Shown here: piece after piece, positions 1-8,721 of the stretch | Numbering within the stretch: position 1 is the stretch's first letter | How the letters are laid out: each line of letters opens with the position of its first letter | Assembly (NCBI GenBank): GCA_020637555.1 | Contig: JACKKF010000004.1 | Coordinates: forward strand, 62,001 to 126,000 | Length of the DNA stretch: 64,000 nucleotides | Origin: Rhodobacter sp. | GTDB taxonomy: Bacteria > Pseudomonadota > Alphaproteobacteria > Rhodobacterales > Rhodobacteraceae | Direction: 5' to 3' | Made by a program: the position numbers and the translations under genes | Notes under the pieces: model-generated | Database searches by the model: none | What the model was told of the DNA's origin: nothing | Seen by the model: the letters and a program-made list of their open reading frames with translations, nothing else

Positions 1-1162
1 CAGAATCCAGCGATTTCGCGGCCTTCTCGTCTGGAACGATCGGCCGCTCGCTCAGGACAAACTGAGCCCTTTCAAGGATTTGCCCATAGCTTTTGGCCTT
101 GTCCTTGAGCTGGGGCATCGCCCGCGACAGCCCGTCGCGCTGTGCGGCGGTCAGGGCAGGGGCACCGGTGGCGGCGAGGAAGGACTCAAGTTCATGCAGC
201 GCCGCGGCGTCATCCATCACCGAGAAGTGCTGTGCAGTCAGATGGTCCAGCTTTTTCAGGTCCAGGCGGGCCGGCGCGCGCCCGATTCCCCCCAGGTCGA
301 ACCAGTCGACCGCCTGCGCGTCGGTGAAGAATTCGTCATCCCCGTGGCTCCAGCCCAGGCGTGCCAGATAGTTGCGGATCGCAGCCGCGGGGTAGCCCAT
401 GCGTTGATAATCCTCGACCCCCAGCGCGCCATGGCGTTTCGACAGTTTCTTGCCGTCCTCGCCATGGATCAGCGGGATATGCGCGAATTGCGGCAGGTCC
501 CAGCCCATCGCCTGATAGACCTGCGATTGCCGCGCCGCGTTGTTCAAATGGTCATCCCCCCGGATCACATGCGTCACGCCCATGTCGTGATCGTCGACGA
601 CCACGGCCAGCATGTAGGTGGGTGTACCGTCAGAGCGTAAACAAACCATGTCGTCGAGTTGATCGTTGCGGAACACCACGCGGCCCTGAACGGCGTCATC
701 GATCACCGTTTCGCCGTCGCGCGGGGCCTTCAGGCGGATCACATGGGGCGCATCGGGATGCGTGGCGGGGTCGGCATCGCGCCAGGGGCTTTGAAACAGC
801 GTGCTGCGCCCCTCGGCGCGGGCGGCCTCGCGGAAGGCCTCGATCTCGTCCTGGGTGGAAAAGCACTTGTAGGCATGGCCACGCGCCAGCATCGCAAGGG
901 CGACCTCGGCGTGGCGCGGCGCGCGTTCGAACTGGCTGATCGCGTCTCCGTCCCAATCCAGCCCCAGCCATGTCAGGCCGGACAGGATCGCCGCCGTGGC
1001 CTCGGGGGTGGAGCGGGCGCGGTCGGTATCCTCGATCCGCAACAGGAACCGGCCGCCGCGCCCGCGTGCGTAGAGCCAGTTGAACAACGCCGTGCGCGCG
1101 CCGCCGATGTGCAGGAACCCCGTGGGCGAGGGGGCGAAGCGGGTGACGACGGGGGCTGACAT
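1..1162 (-). CDS. gltX: glutamyl-tRNA synthetase (3' end outside window)
   Basis: Charges tRNA-Glu with glutamate in the cytoplasm. The reading frame begins at an ATG at 1162 (MSAPVVTRFAPSPTG) and runs off the left edge, so the C-terminal anticodon-binding part is missing. Visible class I features are the N-terminal FAPSPTGFLHIGGARTA stretch holding the HIGH-type signature, the RIEDTDRAR block, and the KLSKRHG loop that contacts ATP. A GAAAGG ribosome binding site lies about 8 bases upstream of the ATG. It is divergent from comEC with a 75-base gap. About 387 residues are visible of a usual 440-470. Many alphaproteobacteria carry two GltX paralogues; I cannot tell which this is. Confidence 0.96.
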   Translation of the reverse strand, partial: MSAPVVTRFAPSPTGFLHIGGARTALFNWLYARGRGGRFLLRIEDTDRARSTPEATAAILSGLTWLGLDWDGDAISQFERAPRHAEVALAMLARGHAYKCFSTQDEIEAFREAARAEGRSTLFQSPWRDADPATHPDAPHVIRLKAPRDGETVIDDAVQGRVVFRNDQLDDMVCLRSDGTPTYMLAVVVDDHDMGVTHVIRGDDHLNNAARQSQVYQAMGWDLPQFAHIPLIHGEDGKKLSKRHGALGVEDYQRMGYPAAAIRNYLARLGWSHGDDEFFTDAQAVDWFDLGGIGRAPARLDLKKLDHLTAQHFSVMDDAAALHELESFLAATGAPALTAAQRDGLSRAMPQLKDKAKSYGQILERAQFVLSERPIVPDEKAAKSLDS

Positions 1163-1237
1163 CGGACGTTAACCTTTCGGAAACCACGGGGGATCTAAGC
1201 TGCGCCAAGCTCTAGGCAATGAGACAGGCAAGAACAA

Positions 1238-3322
1238 GTGTCGAGCCCTGCCGCCCATGACCAGGCCGCCGTTTCCCCTTTCGTGCCGATGGCCGGTGCC
1301 CTGGGGGCGGTTGCGTGCGCGCGGGGCCATCTGTTCCCGCTGGTGCCGGTTCTTCTGGGAACCGGCGTCGGAACCTATTTCGCCCTGCCGGCGGAACCGG
1401 GGGGGCTGGCGCTGGCGCTGCTGGCCGCCGGGCTGATCCTGTCCCTTGCCGTCGCGTTGCGTGGCCCGGCGGACTGGCGCCCCCTCGCTCTGGCGCTGGG
1501 GCTGTTGCTGGCGGGGCCGCTGCTGGCCTCGCTGCGCACGCATCTGGTGGCCGCGCCGGTTCTGGGATGGCATCGCTATGGCCCGATCGAGGGGCGGATC
1601 GTCGCCATCGACCGGTCCGGCAGCGATGCCGTGCGCCTGACCCTGGACCAGGTGGTTCTGCCCGGGATCGCCCCGGCGCGTGTGCCCGGTCGGGTGCGGA
1701 TATCGGTTCTCGGGCCGCTCGATATCGACCCGGTCGCGGGCCTGCGGATTGCCCTGACCGGCCATCTGGGGCCCCCGGGCCCGCCGGTTGAACCCGGGGG
1801 TTTCGATTTCCGCCGCTTCGCCTGGTTCGAGGGGCTGGGGGCGGTCGGCTACACCCGCAGCCCGGTGGTGACGCTGGCGCGGCCTGAACCCGGCCCGATC
1901 CTGGCCTTGACGCGCCTGCGACACCGCATCGCCGACGGAATCCGGCGGCGCATCCCCGGCGAGGAGGGCGGCTTTGTCGCCGCGATCCTGACCGGCGACC
2001 GGTCCGGTGTCGGATTGCGGACGACCGAGGCCTTGCGCCGGTCCAACCTGGCGCATCTTCTGGCGATCTCGGGGCTGCACATGGGGCTGCTGACCGGTGT
2101 CGTCTATGGGGTTCTGCGGGCCTTGCTGGCGCTGGTTCCGCCGCTGGCGCTGAACTGGCCGATCCGACGTCTGGCCGCGCTGGGGGCGCTGGCGGCGGCG
2201 GCGGCCTATCTGGCGCTGTCGGGCGGCAATGTCGCGACGCAGCGCGCCTTTGTCATGGCCGCGGTCATGCTGGGCGCGGTCATGGCGGACCGGCGCGCGG
2301 TGTCGCTCAGGTCGGTTGCCCTGGCGGCGCTGGTGGTGCTGGTCTGGCGACCCGAGGCGATCCTGTCGGCCGGGTTCCAGATGTCCTTTGCGGCGACGGT
2401 CGCGCTGGTTGCGACATTCCGCTGGCTGCGCGAACGGCCGCGCGGCCCGCCGACGCGGATGCGGCGCTGGCTGGCGCCCGTGGGTGCGGCGGTGACGACC
2501 TCGCTGGTGGCCGGTCTCGCGACCGCGCCCTTCGCCGCGGCGCAATTCCATCGCGCGGCGGACTATGGCCTGATCGCGAACATCCTCAGCGTGCCCTTGA
2601 TGGGGGTGCTGGTGATGCCGGCGGCCGTCCTTGCGGCGGCGCTCTGGCCGCTGGGGCTTGAAGGGATCGGACTGTCGCTGATGGCGCTGGGCACCCGCTG
2701 GATCCTGGGGGTCGCGACCTGGTTTGGTGGCATCGACGGGGCCTTGCGTCCGATCATGGCGCCGCATGGTTGGGTGATCCCCGCCCTGTCACTGGGGGCG
2801 TTGTGGCTGATCCTCTGGCCTGCGCGCGCCCGCTGGCTGGGGCTGACCGCCGTGATCGCGGCCCTTGTCGGCTGGGGGCTGACCACCCGGCCTGCCCTGC
2901 TGATCGACGGCGACGGCGCGCTGGTCGGGCTGATGACACCGGCCGGCCGGGCGCTGAGCCGCGCACGGGGTGCGGGTTACACCGCCCGCGCCTGGCTCGA
3001 GGCCGACGGCGACGGCGCGGATCAGGCCACCGCTGCCCTGCGCGCAGGCTTCACCCCGGTGGAAGGCGGCGTTGCCTTTACCTTTGACGGGGCGCCCTGG
3101 CTGCACCTGCCGGGACGTCGCGGGGCGCGGGCCCTGGCCGGACATTGCCACGGGGGGGTGCGGATCGTCACGGACGCGCGGCTGACCACCCCGCCCCAGG
3201 GGAACTGCAGCGTGCTGGATGCGTCGGTCCTGGCCGCGACCGGCGCCGTTGCCTATCGCCAGGCAGGAGCGCGGCAGACAGCGCACAACCAAAGCGGGCA
3301 ACGCCCATGGGCCGCGCCATGA
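1238..3322 (+). CDS. comEC: ComEC/Rec2 family competence protein
   Basis: Polytopic inner-membrane protein of the ComEC/Rec2 family, the channel that moves single-stranded DNA into the cytoplasm during natural transformation. The protein is about 694 residues with a hydrophobic N-terminal pair of helices, a DUF4131-like soluble part (about 90-210) and the Competence domain with the signature SGLHMGLL (His about 281) followed by many membrane helices to about residue 555. The C-terminal tail (about 560-694) resembles the degenerate remnant of the metallo-beta-lactamase domain and lacks an HxHxDH motif. A GTG at 1238 is used here; the ATG at 1289 is a possible alternative. It is divergent from gltX. 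Confidence 0.9.
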   Translation: MSSPAAHDQAAVSPFVPMAGALGAVACARGHLFPLVPVLLGTGVGTYFALPAEPGGLALALLAAGLILSLAVALRGPADWRPLALALGLLLAGPLLASLRTHLVAAPVLGWHRYGPIEGRIVAIDRSGSDAVRLTLDQVVLPGIAPARVPGRVRISVLGPLDIDPVAGLRIALTGHLGPPGPPVEPGGFDFRRFAWFEGLGAVGYTRSPVVTLARPEPGPILALTRLRHRIADGIRRRIPGEEGGFVAAILTGDRSGVGLRTTEALRRSNLAHLLAISGLHMGLLTGVVYGVLRALLALVPPLALNWPIRRLAALGALAAAAAYLALSGGNVATQRAFVMAAVMLGAVMADRRAVSLRSVALAALVVLVWRPEAILSAGFQMSFAATVALVATFRWLRERPRGPPTRMRRWLAPVGAAVTTSLVAGLATAPFAAAQFHRAADYGLIANILSVPLMGVLVMPAAVLAAALWPLGLEGIGLSLMALGTRWILGVATWFGGIDGALRPIMAPHGWVIPALSLGALWLILWPARARWLGLTAVIAALVGWGLTTRPALLIDGDGALVGLMTPAGRALSRARGAGYTARAWLEADGDGADQATAALRAGFTPVEGGVAFTFDGAPWLHLPGRRGARALAGHCHGGVRIVTDARLTTPPQGNCSVLDASVLAATGAVAYRQAGARQTAHNQSGQRPWAAP

Positions 3323-3354
3323 TCGCGCAGTTCCTTCTGGTCAGAGGACCGCGC

Positions 3355-3379
3355 GTTTGTTACCGTTTCCGAAACAAAC
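3355..3379. promoter_or_regulatory. inverted repeat upstream of the Hint-domain gene
   Basis: A perfect 7-base dyad, GTTTGTT-N11-AACAAAC, ends 10 bases before the ATG at 3390. A second palindrome, GTTTC-C-GAAAC (3365-3375), is nested off-centre inside it. Position and symmetry fit a repressor operator. It does not match the alphaproteobacterial LexA direct repeat GTTC-N7-GTTC. The binding protein is unknown. Confidence 0.45.
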
Positions 3380-3389
3380 AGGCAAAAAA

Positions 3390-4421
3390 ATGAGCAGTGT
3401 ATCGGGTTTCAGCGGCGTGTATGCCGTCGAATGGGCGCAGACCGCGCCCGGGGACGAATGGGGCCTGCCGCCGGATCTGATGGCGGTTGGCATGTCATGG
3501 CGCTGGCGCGGCGACGCGCGCAGACTGGACGCCGGGACCGCGACGCTGTGGCTGGATGCGCCTGCCGACCGGGACGACCCGCGCCGCCGGGCGCGCGACC
3601 GGATGCGGCGCCTCGCGTTGGCGACCATTCCCCAGACCCAGGCCGATGCGGACCCCGAAAGCCCCCCGGATTCCATGCTTTTGACCGACGGACGCAGGGT
3701 CTATCCCGCACGGATCGTGCGGCAGGGCGCGCGCCTTCTCGCGGTCTTTCATCCGCTGTTGCCGCCGCCCGGTCGTGAATTGTGGGTCGCGGCCCTGACC
3801 CTGGGTGATTCCAGCCCGCGCGCTCGTCGGGCCGGGGTCATCTGCTTTCTGCCGGGCACGATGATTGCCACGCCCAAAGGCCCCCGGGCGATCGAGTCGC
3901 TGGTGCCCGGCGATCCGGTCCAGACGCGCGACAACGGCCCGCAGCCGGTGGTCTGGCGCGGTGAAACGCGGCTGTCGGGCGCGGAGCTCTATCTGCATCC
4001 GCATCTGCGGCCGCTGCGCATCCGGTCGGGTGCCTTGGCGAGCGGGCAGCCGGACGGTGACCTGCTGGTTTCTCCGGGGCATCGACTGCTGATGCGGGCA
4101 CCCGGCGCGCTGGGCGGCGCCGAGGTTCTGGTCGCGGCCGAGGATCTGGAGGATGGACGCGCGATCCGCCGGGACTTTGGCATCGACTCGGTGCGCTATG
4201 TGCATCTGATGCTGGACCGGCACGAGATCATCACCGCGAATGGCCAGCCGTGCGAGAGCTTCCACCCGGGGCTGGCGGATTCGCGCGTGCTGGCCTGGCA
4301 CGCCCGGTCGATCGAACGGGTCGCGCCCGGCCTGATCGGCGACCCGTCGCGGTTTGGCGATCCCGCGCGGCGCTGCCTTTCGCGGGGCGAGGCGGGGATT
4401 CTGACCGCCATGGCGGACTGA
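3390..4421 (+). CDS. Hint-domain (Hedgehog/intein) protein
   Basis: Predicted 343-residue protein of the Hint_2 type found in many Rhodobacteraceae. The N-terminal 150 residues are not recognised. The Hint module starts at Cys152 in the context VICFLPGTMIATPKG, the usual block A with its nucleophilic cysteine, and continues to a block B-like SPGHRLL with His231. The ATG at 3390 is chosen because it follows the dyad and an AGG seven bases upstream; an in-frame extension to 3219 would overlap comEC heavily. Hint domains can autocleave, but in this family neither processing nor role is established. There is no signal peptide or membrane segment. It lies where, as I recall, lexA often follows comEC in relatives. 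Confidence 0.85.
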   Translation: MSSVSGFSGVYAVEWAQTAPGDEWGLPPDLMAVGMSWRWRGDARRLDAGTATLWLDAPADRDDPRRRARDRMRRLALATIPQTQADADPESPPDSMLLTDGRRVYPARIVRQGARLLAVFHPLLPPPGRELWVAALTLGDSSPRARRAGVICFLPGTMIATPKGPRAIESLVPGDPVQTRDNGPQPVVWRGETRLSGAELYLHPHLRPLRIRSGALASGQPDGDLLVSPGHRLLMRAPGALGGAEVLVAAEDLEDGRAIRRDFGIDSVRYVHLMLDRHEIITANGQPCESFHPGLADSRVLAWHARSIERVAPGLIGDPSRFGDPARRCLSRGEAGILTAMAD

Positions 4422-4434
4422 CACCGCGAACCGG

Positions 4435-4728
4435 TCAGTCCTGCCGCCAGCGGCGCCGCGCCGCGCGGCCGCGAACGATCAGCGCGCCCACGCCGGGGCG
4501 CAGCAGGGGCAGATCGACGGCCAGCAGGATCAGCCCCAGGGGCAGCATCCAGAACCCCAGGATCGGCAGAAAGCCCAGGAACCCGCCGGCGATCAGCAGC
4601 AGCGCGGCGGGCAGCCGCAGCCAGAGCCGGCCGGGCGCCGTCAGGGTGCCCAACAGGCGGCCCAGCCGTGGAAACCGGCTTTCGATGCGGTCGATCTGGC
4701 GGGCGAAACGGCGGTTGCTGCGGCTCAT
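4435..4728 (-). CDS. small PGPGW-type transmembrane protein
   Basis: A 97-residue protein starting MSRSNRRFARQIDRIE, with a basic N-terminus and one long hydrophobic stretch (about 38-75) that can form two short helices around a proline/glycine-rich turn (GGFLGFLPILGFW). Such proteins are commonly annotated in Rhodobacteraceae as putative transmembrane (PGPGW family) or mislabelled tryptophan synthase beta-like. Function is unknown. The ATG at 4728 is preferred over an upstream start at 4791. It converges on the Hint gene with a 13-base gap. Confidence 0.7.
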   Translation of the reverse strand: MSRSNRRFARQIDRIESRFPRLGRLLGTLTAPGRLWLRLPAALLLIAGGFLGFLPILGFWMLPLGLILLAVDLPLLRPGVGALIVRGRAARRRWRQD

Positions 4729-4808
4729 CGGGGCCTCGGGGTCGGGATGGCGGGAGTCTGGTGTGTGCGGGGCGGATGCGCAAGAAAACACTGTTCACGA
4801 CGGGGACA

Positions 4809-4836
4809 TTGACTCTGACCCGCGGGGTTGTATAAG
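4809..4836 (+). promoter_or_regulatory. sigma70-type promoter of rpsD
   Basis: TTGACT (4809-4814), a 16-base spacer and TATAAG (4831-4836). The start of transcription would be near 4843, leaving a leader of about 130 bases before rpsD. Confidence 0.6.
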
Positions 4837-4844
4837 CGCGCCGT

Positions 4845-4880
4845 CCGGGTGCTTGCCACAGTGGCAGGGCGCCCGGTTTT
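4845..4880 (+). terminator. attenuator-like hairpin in the rpsD leader
   Basis: The arms CCGGGTGC and GCGCCCGG, with inner TGCC/GGCA pairing, form a long GC-rich stem (4845-4876) directly followed by TTTT. It begins almost at the predicted transcription start and nearly 100 bases before the rpsD ATG. It has intrinsic-terminator form, so it may attenuate rpsD or act as the binding site of an S4 feedback loop. Smaller stems follow, including CCCC-GCAA-GGGG. The regulatory role is inference. Confidence 0.5.
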
Positions 4881-4974
4881 CATTGGTGTTGGTGGCCCCC
4901 GCAAGGGGAAGCCTGTCGCCGGGGAGACCCGGAAAGGACAACGCCCTTCCGATTGCGAGAGAAGGAGATCAGCG

Positions 4975-5595
4975 ATGACCAAACGCACCGCTGCCAAGTA
5001 CAAGATCGACCGCCGCATGGGCGAAAACATCTGGGGCCGTGGCAAGTCGCCCGTCAACAAGCGGGAATACGGCCCGGGCCAGCATGGCCAGCGCCGCAAG
5101 GGCAAGATGTCCGACTTCGGCACCCAGCTGCGCGCCAAGCAGAAGCTCAAGGGCTACTACGGCGACGTGACCGAGAAGCAGTTCAAGCGCATCTACGCCG
5201 AAGCCGCCCGTGTGAAGGGCGACACCGGCGAGAACCTGATCGGTCTGCTCGAGCGTCGCCTGGACGCGGTTGTCTACCGTGCCAAGTTCGTCCCGACGAT
5301 CTTTGCGGCCCGCCAGTTCGTGAACCACGGCCATGTGACCGTGAACGGCAAGCGCGTCAACATTGCCTCGTATCGCGTCAAGGAAGGCGATGTCGTCGCC
5401 ATTCGCGACCGCTCGAAGCAGATGGCGCTGGTGCTCGAGGCTGTCGCCTCGGCCGAGCGTGACGTGCCTGACTATCTGGATGCGGACCATTCGAAAATGA
5501 CCGTGACCTTCGTCCGCACCCCGAGCCTGGGCGATGTGCCCTATCCGGTGCAGATGGAGCCGAACCTGGTCGTCGAATACTACGCGAAGAACTGA
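4975..5595 (+). CDS. rpsD: 30S ribosomal protein S4
   Basis: Primary-binding protein of the small subunit; it binds the 5' domain of 16S rRNA and nucleates 30S assembly. The 206-residue length is usual for alphaproteobacteria. The N-terminal region MTKRTAAKYKIDRR and the block containing GPGQHGQRR are typical, and the S4 RNA-binding domain lies at about residues 95-160 (LERRLDAVVYRAKF, VNHGHVTVNGKRV). The start is fixed by GAAGGAGAT about 6 bases upstream. It is transcribed alone from its own promoter, through a structured leader, and ends at an intrinsic terminator. In many bacteria S4 is a translational autoregulator; whether that holds here is not visible. Confidence 0.98.
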   Translation: MTKRTAAKYKIDRRMGENIWGRGKSPVNKREYGPGQHGQRRKGKMSDFGTQLRAKQKLKGYYGDVTEKQFKRIYAEAARVKGDTGENLIGLLERRLDAVVYRAKFVPTIFAARQFVNHGHVTVNGKRVNIASYRVKEGDVVAIRDRSKQMALVLEAVASAERDVPDYLDADHSKMTVTFVRTPSLGDVPYPVQMEPNLVVEYYAKN

Positions 5596-5626
5596 TCCGG
5601 CCACGGCTGAGGTCTTGCCTCTTGGA

Positions 5627-5657
5627 GGGCCGCGCCGGGGAACCGGGGCGGCCCTTT
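5627..5657 (+). terminator. intrinsic terminator of rpsD
   Basis: GGGCCGC (5627-5633) pairs with GCGGCCC (5648-5654), followed by TTT; it lies about 30 bases past the rpsD stop. Confidence 0.65.
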
Positions 5658-5685
5658 CGCGTATGGGGTTCGCGTATGGGGCCGG

Positions 5686-5780
5686 TGGGTGGCGGGGGGC
5701 CAGCCCCCCGCGCCCCCCGCCGGGAGGGTTTTCCACCCTCCCGGACCCTCCCGGAGCGTATTTTCGCCAAGATGATGCCG
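5686..5780 (+). repeat. intergenic GC-rich repeat, copy 1
   Basis: Two back-to-back GC hairpins (GGGGGGC/GCCCCCC type, then GGAGGGT/ACCCTCC type) followed by the tail GCGTATTTTCG-CAAGATGATG. The tail is shared with the copies near 17.8 kb and 24.8 kb, whereas the stems differ. No coding frame crosses it. Confidence 0.7.
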
Positions 5781-5862
5781 GGGGTGGGGCGAGCATGGCG
5801 AAGGCGGGTGGTCGCCTTGGCCGCGGCGAGGTAAACGCCATCAGGGGCGTCTGGGGAAGAAC

Positions 5863-6948
5863 ATGACCGATACCATCCGTGTGCAACCGGGGATCATGGA
5901 CATCGCGCTGTATGTCAGTGGCGAAAGCACGCTGAAAGGGCGCGACGACGTGTTGAAGCTGTCGTCGAACGAAAACCCCTATGGCCCGTCGCCGCGCGCC
6001 ATGGCGGCCTTTGCGGCGGCGGCGGGGCAGTTGCACCGGTATCCGGCGACGGATCATGCCGGACTGCGCGCGGCGATCGGTGCCGTTCATGGGCTGGATC
6101 CGGACCGGATCATCTGCGGCGTGGGCTCGGATGAGGTGCTTCAGTTCATTGCCCAGGCGTTTGCCGGTCCGGGGGACGAGGCGATCACCACCGAACACGG
6201 GTTTTCCATGTATCCGATCCTGGCGCACGCGGTCGGCGCAACCCCGGTCGAGGTGCCCGAACGCGCGCGGGTTGTGGACGTGGACGCGATTCTGGCGGCC
6301 GTGACCGATCGCACGCGGCTGGTGTTCATCGCGAACCCGGCGAACCCCACCGGCACGATGATCCCCGACGCCGATCTGCGCCGGCTGGCGCAGGGGCTGC
6401 CGGGCACTGTGGTGCTGGTTCTGGATGGTGCCTATGCCGAGTTTGCCGCAGGGTATGACGGCGGGGTGTCGCTGGTCGATGCGCATCCGAACGTGATCAT
6501 GACCCGGACGTTTTCCAAGATCCACGGTCTGGGCGGCCTGAGGATCGGCTGGGGCTATGCGCAGCGGTCGGTGATCGACGTGCTGAACAGGATCCGGCAA
6601 CCCTTCAACCTGTCGAATGCGCAGCTCGACGCGGCCGAGGCGGCGATGCGCGACGTGGCCTATACCCGCCATTGCGCAACCGAGAACGCGCGCTGGCGCG
6701 ACTGGTTGCGCGCCGCGCTGGTGCAGATGGGCATCGGTTGCGACGAGAGCCACGCGAACTTCATCCTCGCGCGGTTCGCCAGCCCGGAGGAGGCCGACGG
6801 CGCCGATGCGGCGCTGAGGGCCGACGGCATTCTGGTGCGCAAGGTCGCCGGCTACAAACTGCCGGACTGCCTGCGGATCACGGTGGGCGACGAAGCGGCC
6901 TGTCGCCGCATCGTCGGTGTTCTGGCGGCGTTCAAGGGGGTGCGGTGA
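5863..6948 (+). CDS. hisC: histidinol-phosphate aminotransferase
   Basis: PLP-dependent fold type I aminotransferase that converts imidazole acetol phosphate and glutamate to histidinol phosphate; HisC enzymes of this clade often also transaminate aromatic keto acids. The 361 residues show SSNENPYGPSP near the N-terminus, NPANPTGT in the cofactor domain, and the Schiff-base lysine in TFSKIHGLGGLRIG (Lys219). The stop codon overlaps the start of prephenate dehydrogenase by one base (TGATG), so the two are translationally coupled. That pairing suggests a role in tyrosine/phenylalanine as well as histidine synthesis. Confidence 0.95.
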   Translation: MTDTIRVQPGIMDIALYVSGESTLKGRDDVLKLSSNENPYGPSPRAMAAFAAAAGQLHRYPATDHAGLRAAIGAVHGLDPDRIICGVGSDEVLQFIAQAFAGPGDEAITTEHGFSMYPILAHAVGATPVEVPERARVVDVDAILAAVTDRTRLVFIANPANPTGTMIPDADLRRLAQGLPGTVVLVLDGAYAEFAAGYDGGVSLVDAHPNVIMTRTFSKIHGLGGLRIGWGYAQRSVIDVLNRIRQPFNLSNAQLDAAEAAMRDVAYTRHCATENARWRDWLRAALVQMGIGCDESHANFILARFASPEEADGADAALRADGILVRKVAGYKLPDCLRITVGDEAACRRIVGVLAAFKGVR

Positions 6949-7865
6949 TGGCGCGGGTGTATGAACGGGTTGCGCTGATCGGGCTGGGCCTGATCGCCGG
7001 ATCGATGGCCCATGCCATGAAGCGGCACGGGCTGGCCGGGCATGTGGCGGGCCATGCCCGCAGCGCCGAGACGCGCGAAGCCGCCCGGCAGATCGGTTTC
7101 GTGGACAGCGTGCACGCCACTGCGGCCGAGGCCGTTCAAGGTGCGGATCTGGTGGTTCTGGCGGTGCCGGTGGGGGCGATGTCGGCCGTTGCGGCCGAGA
7201 TCGCGCCGCATCTTCAACCCGGCACCACCTTGACGGATGTCGGTTCGGTCAAGCAGGCGGTGATCGACGCGGTTGGTCCCCATGTGCCCGAAAGCGTGCA
7301 TTTCATTCCCAGTCATCCGCTGGCGGGGACAGAACACTCCGGGCCCTATTCCGGCTTTGCCTCGTTGTTTGAAAACCGCTGGTGGCTGCTGACACCGCCC
7401 GAGGGTGCCGATGAGGCGGCGGTTCAGAGGTTGCGCAGCCTGTATGAGGGGATGGGCGCCAATGTGGACACGATGGAGGCGGGTCATCATGACATGGTGC
7501 TGGCGGTGGTGTCGCATACGCCGCACCTGATCGCCTATACGATGGTGGGTGTCGCGGATCACCTGCGCCGTGTCTCGCAGAGCGAGGTCATCAAGTATTC
7601 GGCCACGGGGTTTCGCGATTTCACGCGGATCGCGGCCAGCGATCCGACGATGTGGCGCGACGTTTTCCTGACCAACAAGGAGGCGACGCTGGATGTCCTG
7701 GGGCGCTTCACCGAGGAACTCTTTGTGCTGCAGCGTGCGATCCGCATGGGTGACGGCGATCATCTGTTCGACTATTTCACCCGCACCCGCGCCATCCGGC
7801 GCGGCATCATCGAAGCGGGGCAGGATATCGACGCGCCAGACTTTGGCCGCGGCCGCAAGGGCTAG
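6948..7865 (+). CDS. tyrA: prephenate/arogenate dehydrogenase
   Basis: NAD(P)-dependent oxidative decarboxylation of prephenate (or arogenate) on the tyrosine pathway. The 305-residue protein has an N-terminal Rossmann motif IGLGLIAGS, the family block PSHPLAGTEHSGP around residue 120, and a helical dimerisation domain containing SHTPHLIAY. There is no chorismate mutase or ACT domain. It starts at the ATG overlapping the hisC stop. Substrate preference cannot be read from the sequence; in relatives the gene is sometimes called tyrC. Confidence 0.93.
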   Translation: MARVYERVALIGLGLIAGSMAHAMKRHGLAGHVAGHARSAETREAARQIGFVDSVHATAAEAVQGADLVVLAVPVGAMSAVAAEIAPHLQPGTTLTDVGSVKQAVIDAVGPHVPESVHFIPSHPLAGTEHSGPYSGFASLFENRWWLLTPPEGADEAAVQRLRSLYEGMGANVDTMEAGHHDMVLAVVSHTPHLIAYTMVGVADHLRRVSQSEVIKYSATGFRDFTRIAASDPTMWRDVFLTNKEATLDVLGRFTEELFVLQRAIRMGDGDHLFDYFTRTRAIRRGIIEAGQDIDAPDFGRGRKG

Positions 7866-7869
7866 GCGG

Positions 7870-8721
7870 GTGCGGTCCGTCCTGCTGGCACTCGCTCTGA
7901 CGGTGGCCTCGGGGGCCGCGCTGGCCGAGGTGCCCTGGCATTCGCTGTTTCCGCGCCCGCGCCCGGCGCAGCTGGGCGGACCTGTCAGCCCCGCGACCGA
8001 CGGCGCCGTGGCGCAGGCCCTGTCGGGGGCTGTGGCACAAACGGTCCCCGGCTCGGTCGCCGAGGAAACGGCCCTCGCCGTTCCGCGCAGCCTGCTGCCG
8101 CGCCCGCGTCCGCCCGGGTTGCGGACGCCGTCCCGCCCGACGCAATCCGTGCGCGCGACCGCCCGTGCGACCGCCCCGCAGGAGGCCGGCCCGGTGCGCG
8201 CGGGGATCTGCAACACCCGCGGCCTGACCGGGCGCGAATTACCGCGCATCACCTCTGGCACGCGGGGCTGCGGCGTCGAGGCGCCGGTCAGCGTGACGGC
8301 CGTGCAGGGCATTCCGCTGTCGCGTCCGGCGACGCTGGGATGCGACGTCGCGGTGGCTTTCGACCGCTGGGTGCGTGACCAGATGCTGCCCGCGGTCGGC
8401 AATCGCGGCGGCGGCGTGGCCCAGATCCGCATCATCGGCGACTATTCCTGTCGCACCCGCAACAACCGACCGGGCGCCCGCATTTCGGAACACGGTCGCG
8501 GGCGGGCGATCGACTTTGCCGGGTATCGGTTGGCGAATGGCGATGTGGTGACGGTGCAGGGCGATTGGGACCGCGGCCGCAACGGGCGGGCGCTGGCGCG
8601 GATGTATGCGGGTGCCTGCGGGATCTTCGGCACCACGCTCAGCCCGAATTCGGACCGCTACCATCAGGACCATTTCCATTTCGACGTCGCCAGCTATCGC
8701 AGCGGCCCCTATTGCCGCTAA
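7870..8721 (+). CDS. extensin-like secreted protein
   Basis: A 283-residue exported protein with a C-terminal extensin-like domain (PF06904). The N-terminus VRSVLLALALTVASGAALA is a clear signal peptide with cleavage expected after ALA. A low-complexity Pro/Arg-rich and Ala-rich stretch (FPRPRPAQ, LLPRPRPPG) fills residues 30-105. The C-terminal domain (about 115-283) has paired cysteines and the conserved ISEHGRGRAIDFAG and DHFHFDV blocks, which recall zinc-dependent D-Ala-D-Ala peptidase-like folds. The start is a GTG four bases after the previous stop, so it belongs to the hisC transcript. A cell-wall role is likely but unproven. It ends convergently, sharing 4 bases with the thioesterase. 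Confidence 0.85.
   Translation: MRSVLLALALTVASGAALAEVPWHSLFPRPRPAQLGGPVSPATDGAVAQALSGAVAQTVPGSVAEETALAVPRSLLPRPRPPGLRTPSRPTQSVRATARATAPQEAGPVRAGICNTRGLTGRELPRITSGTRGCGVEAPVSVTAVQGIPLSRPATLGCDVAVAFDRWVRDQMLPAVGNRGGGVAQIRIIGDYSCRTRNNRPGARISEHGRGRAIDFAGYRLANGDVVTVQGDWDRGRNGRALARMYAGACGIFGTTLSPNSDRYHQDHFHFDVASYRSGPYCR

Noticed and set aside
3323..3389. LexA (SOS) box before the Hint gene
   Set aside because: The dyad is an inverted repeat and does not match the direct repeat GTTC-N7-GTTC used by alphaproteobacterial LexA.
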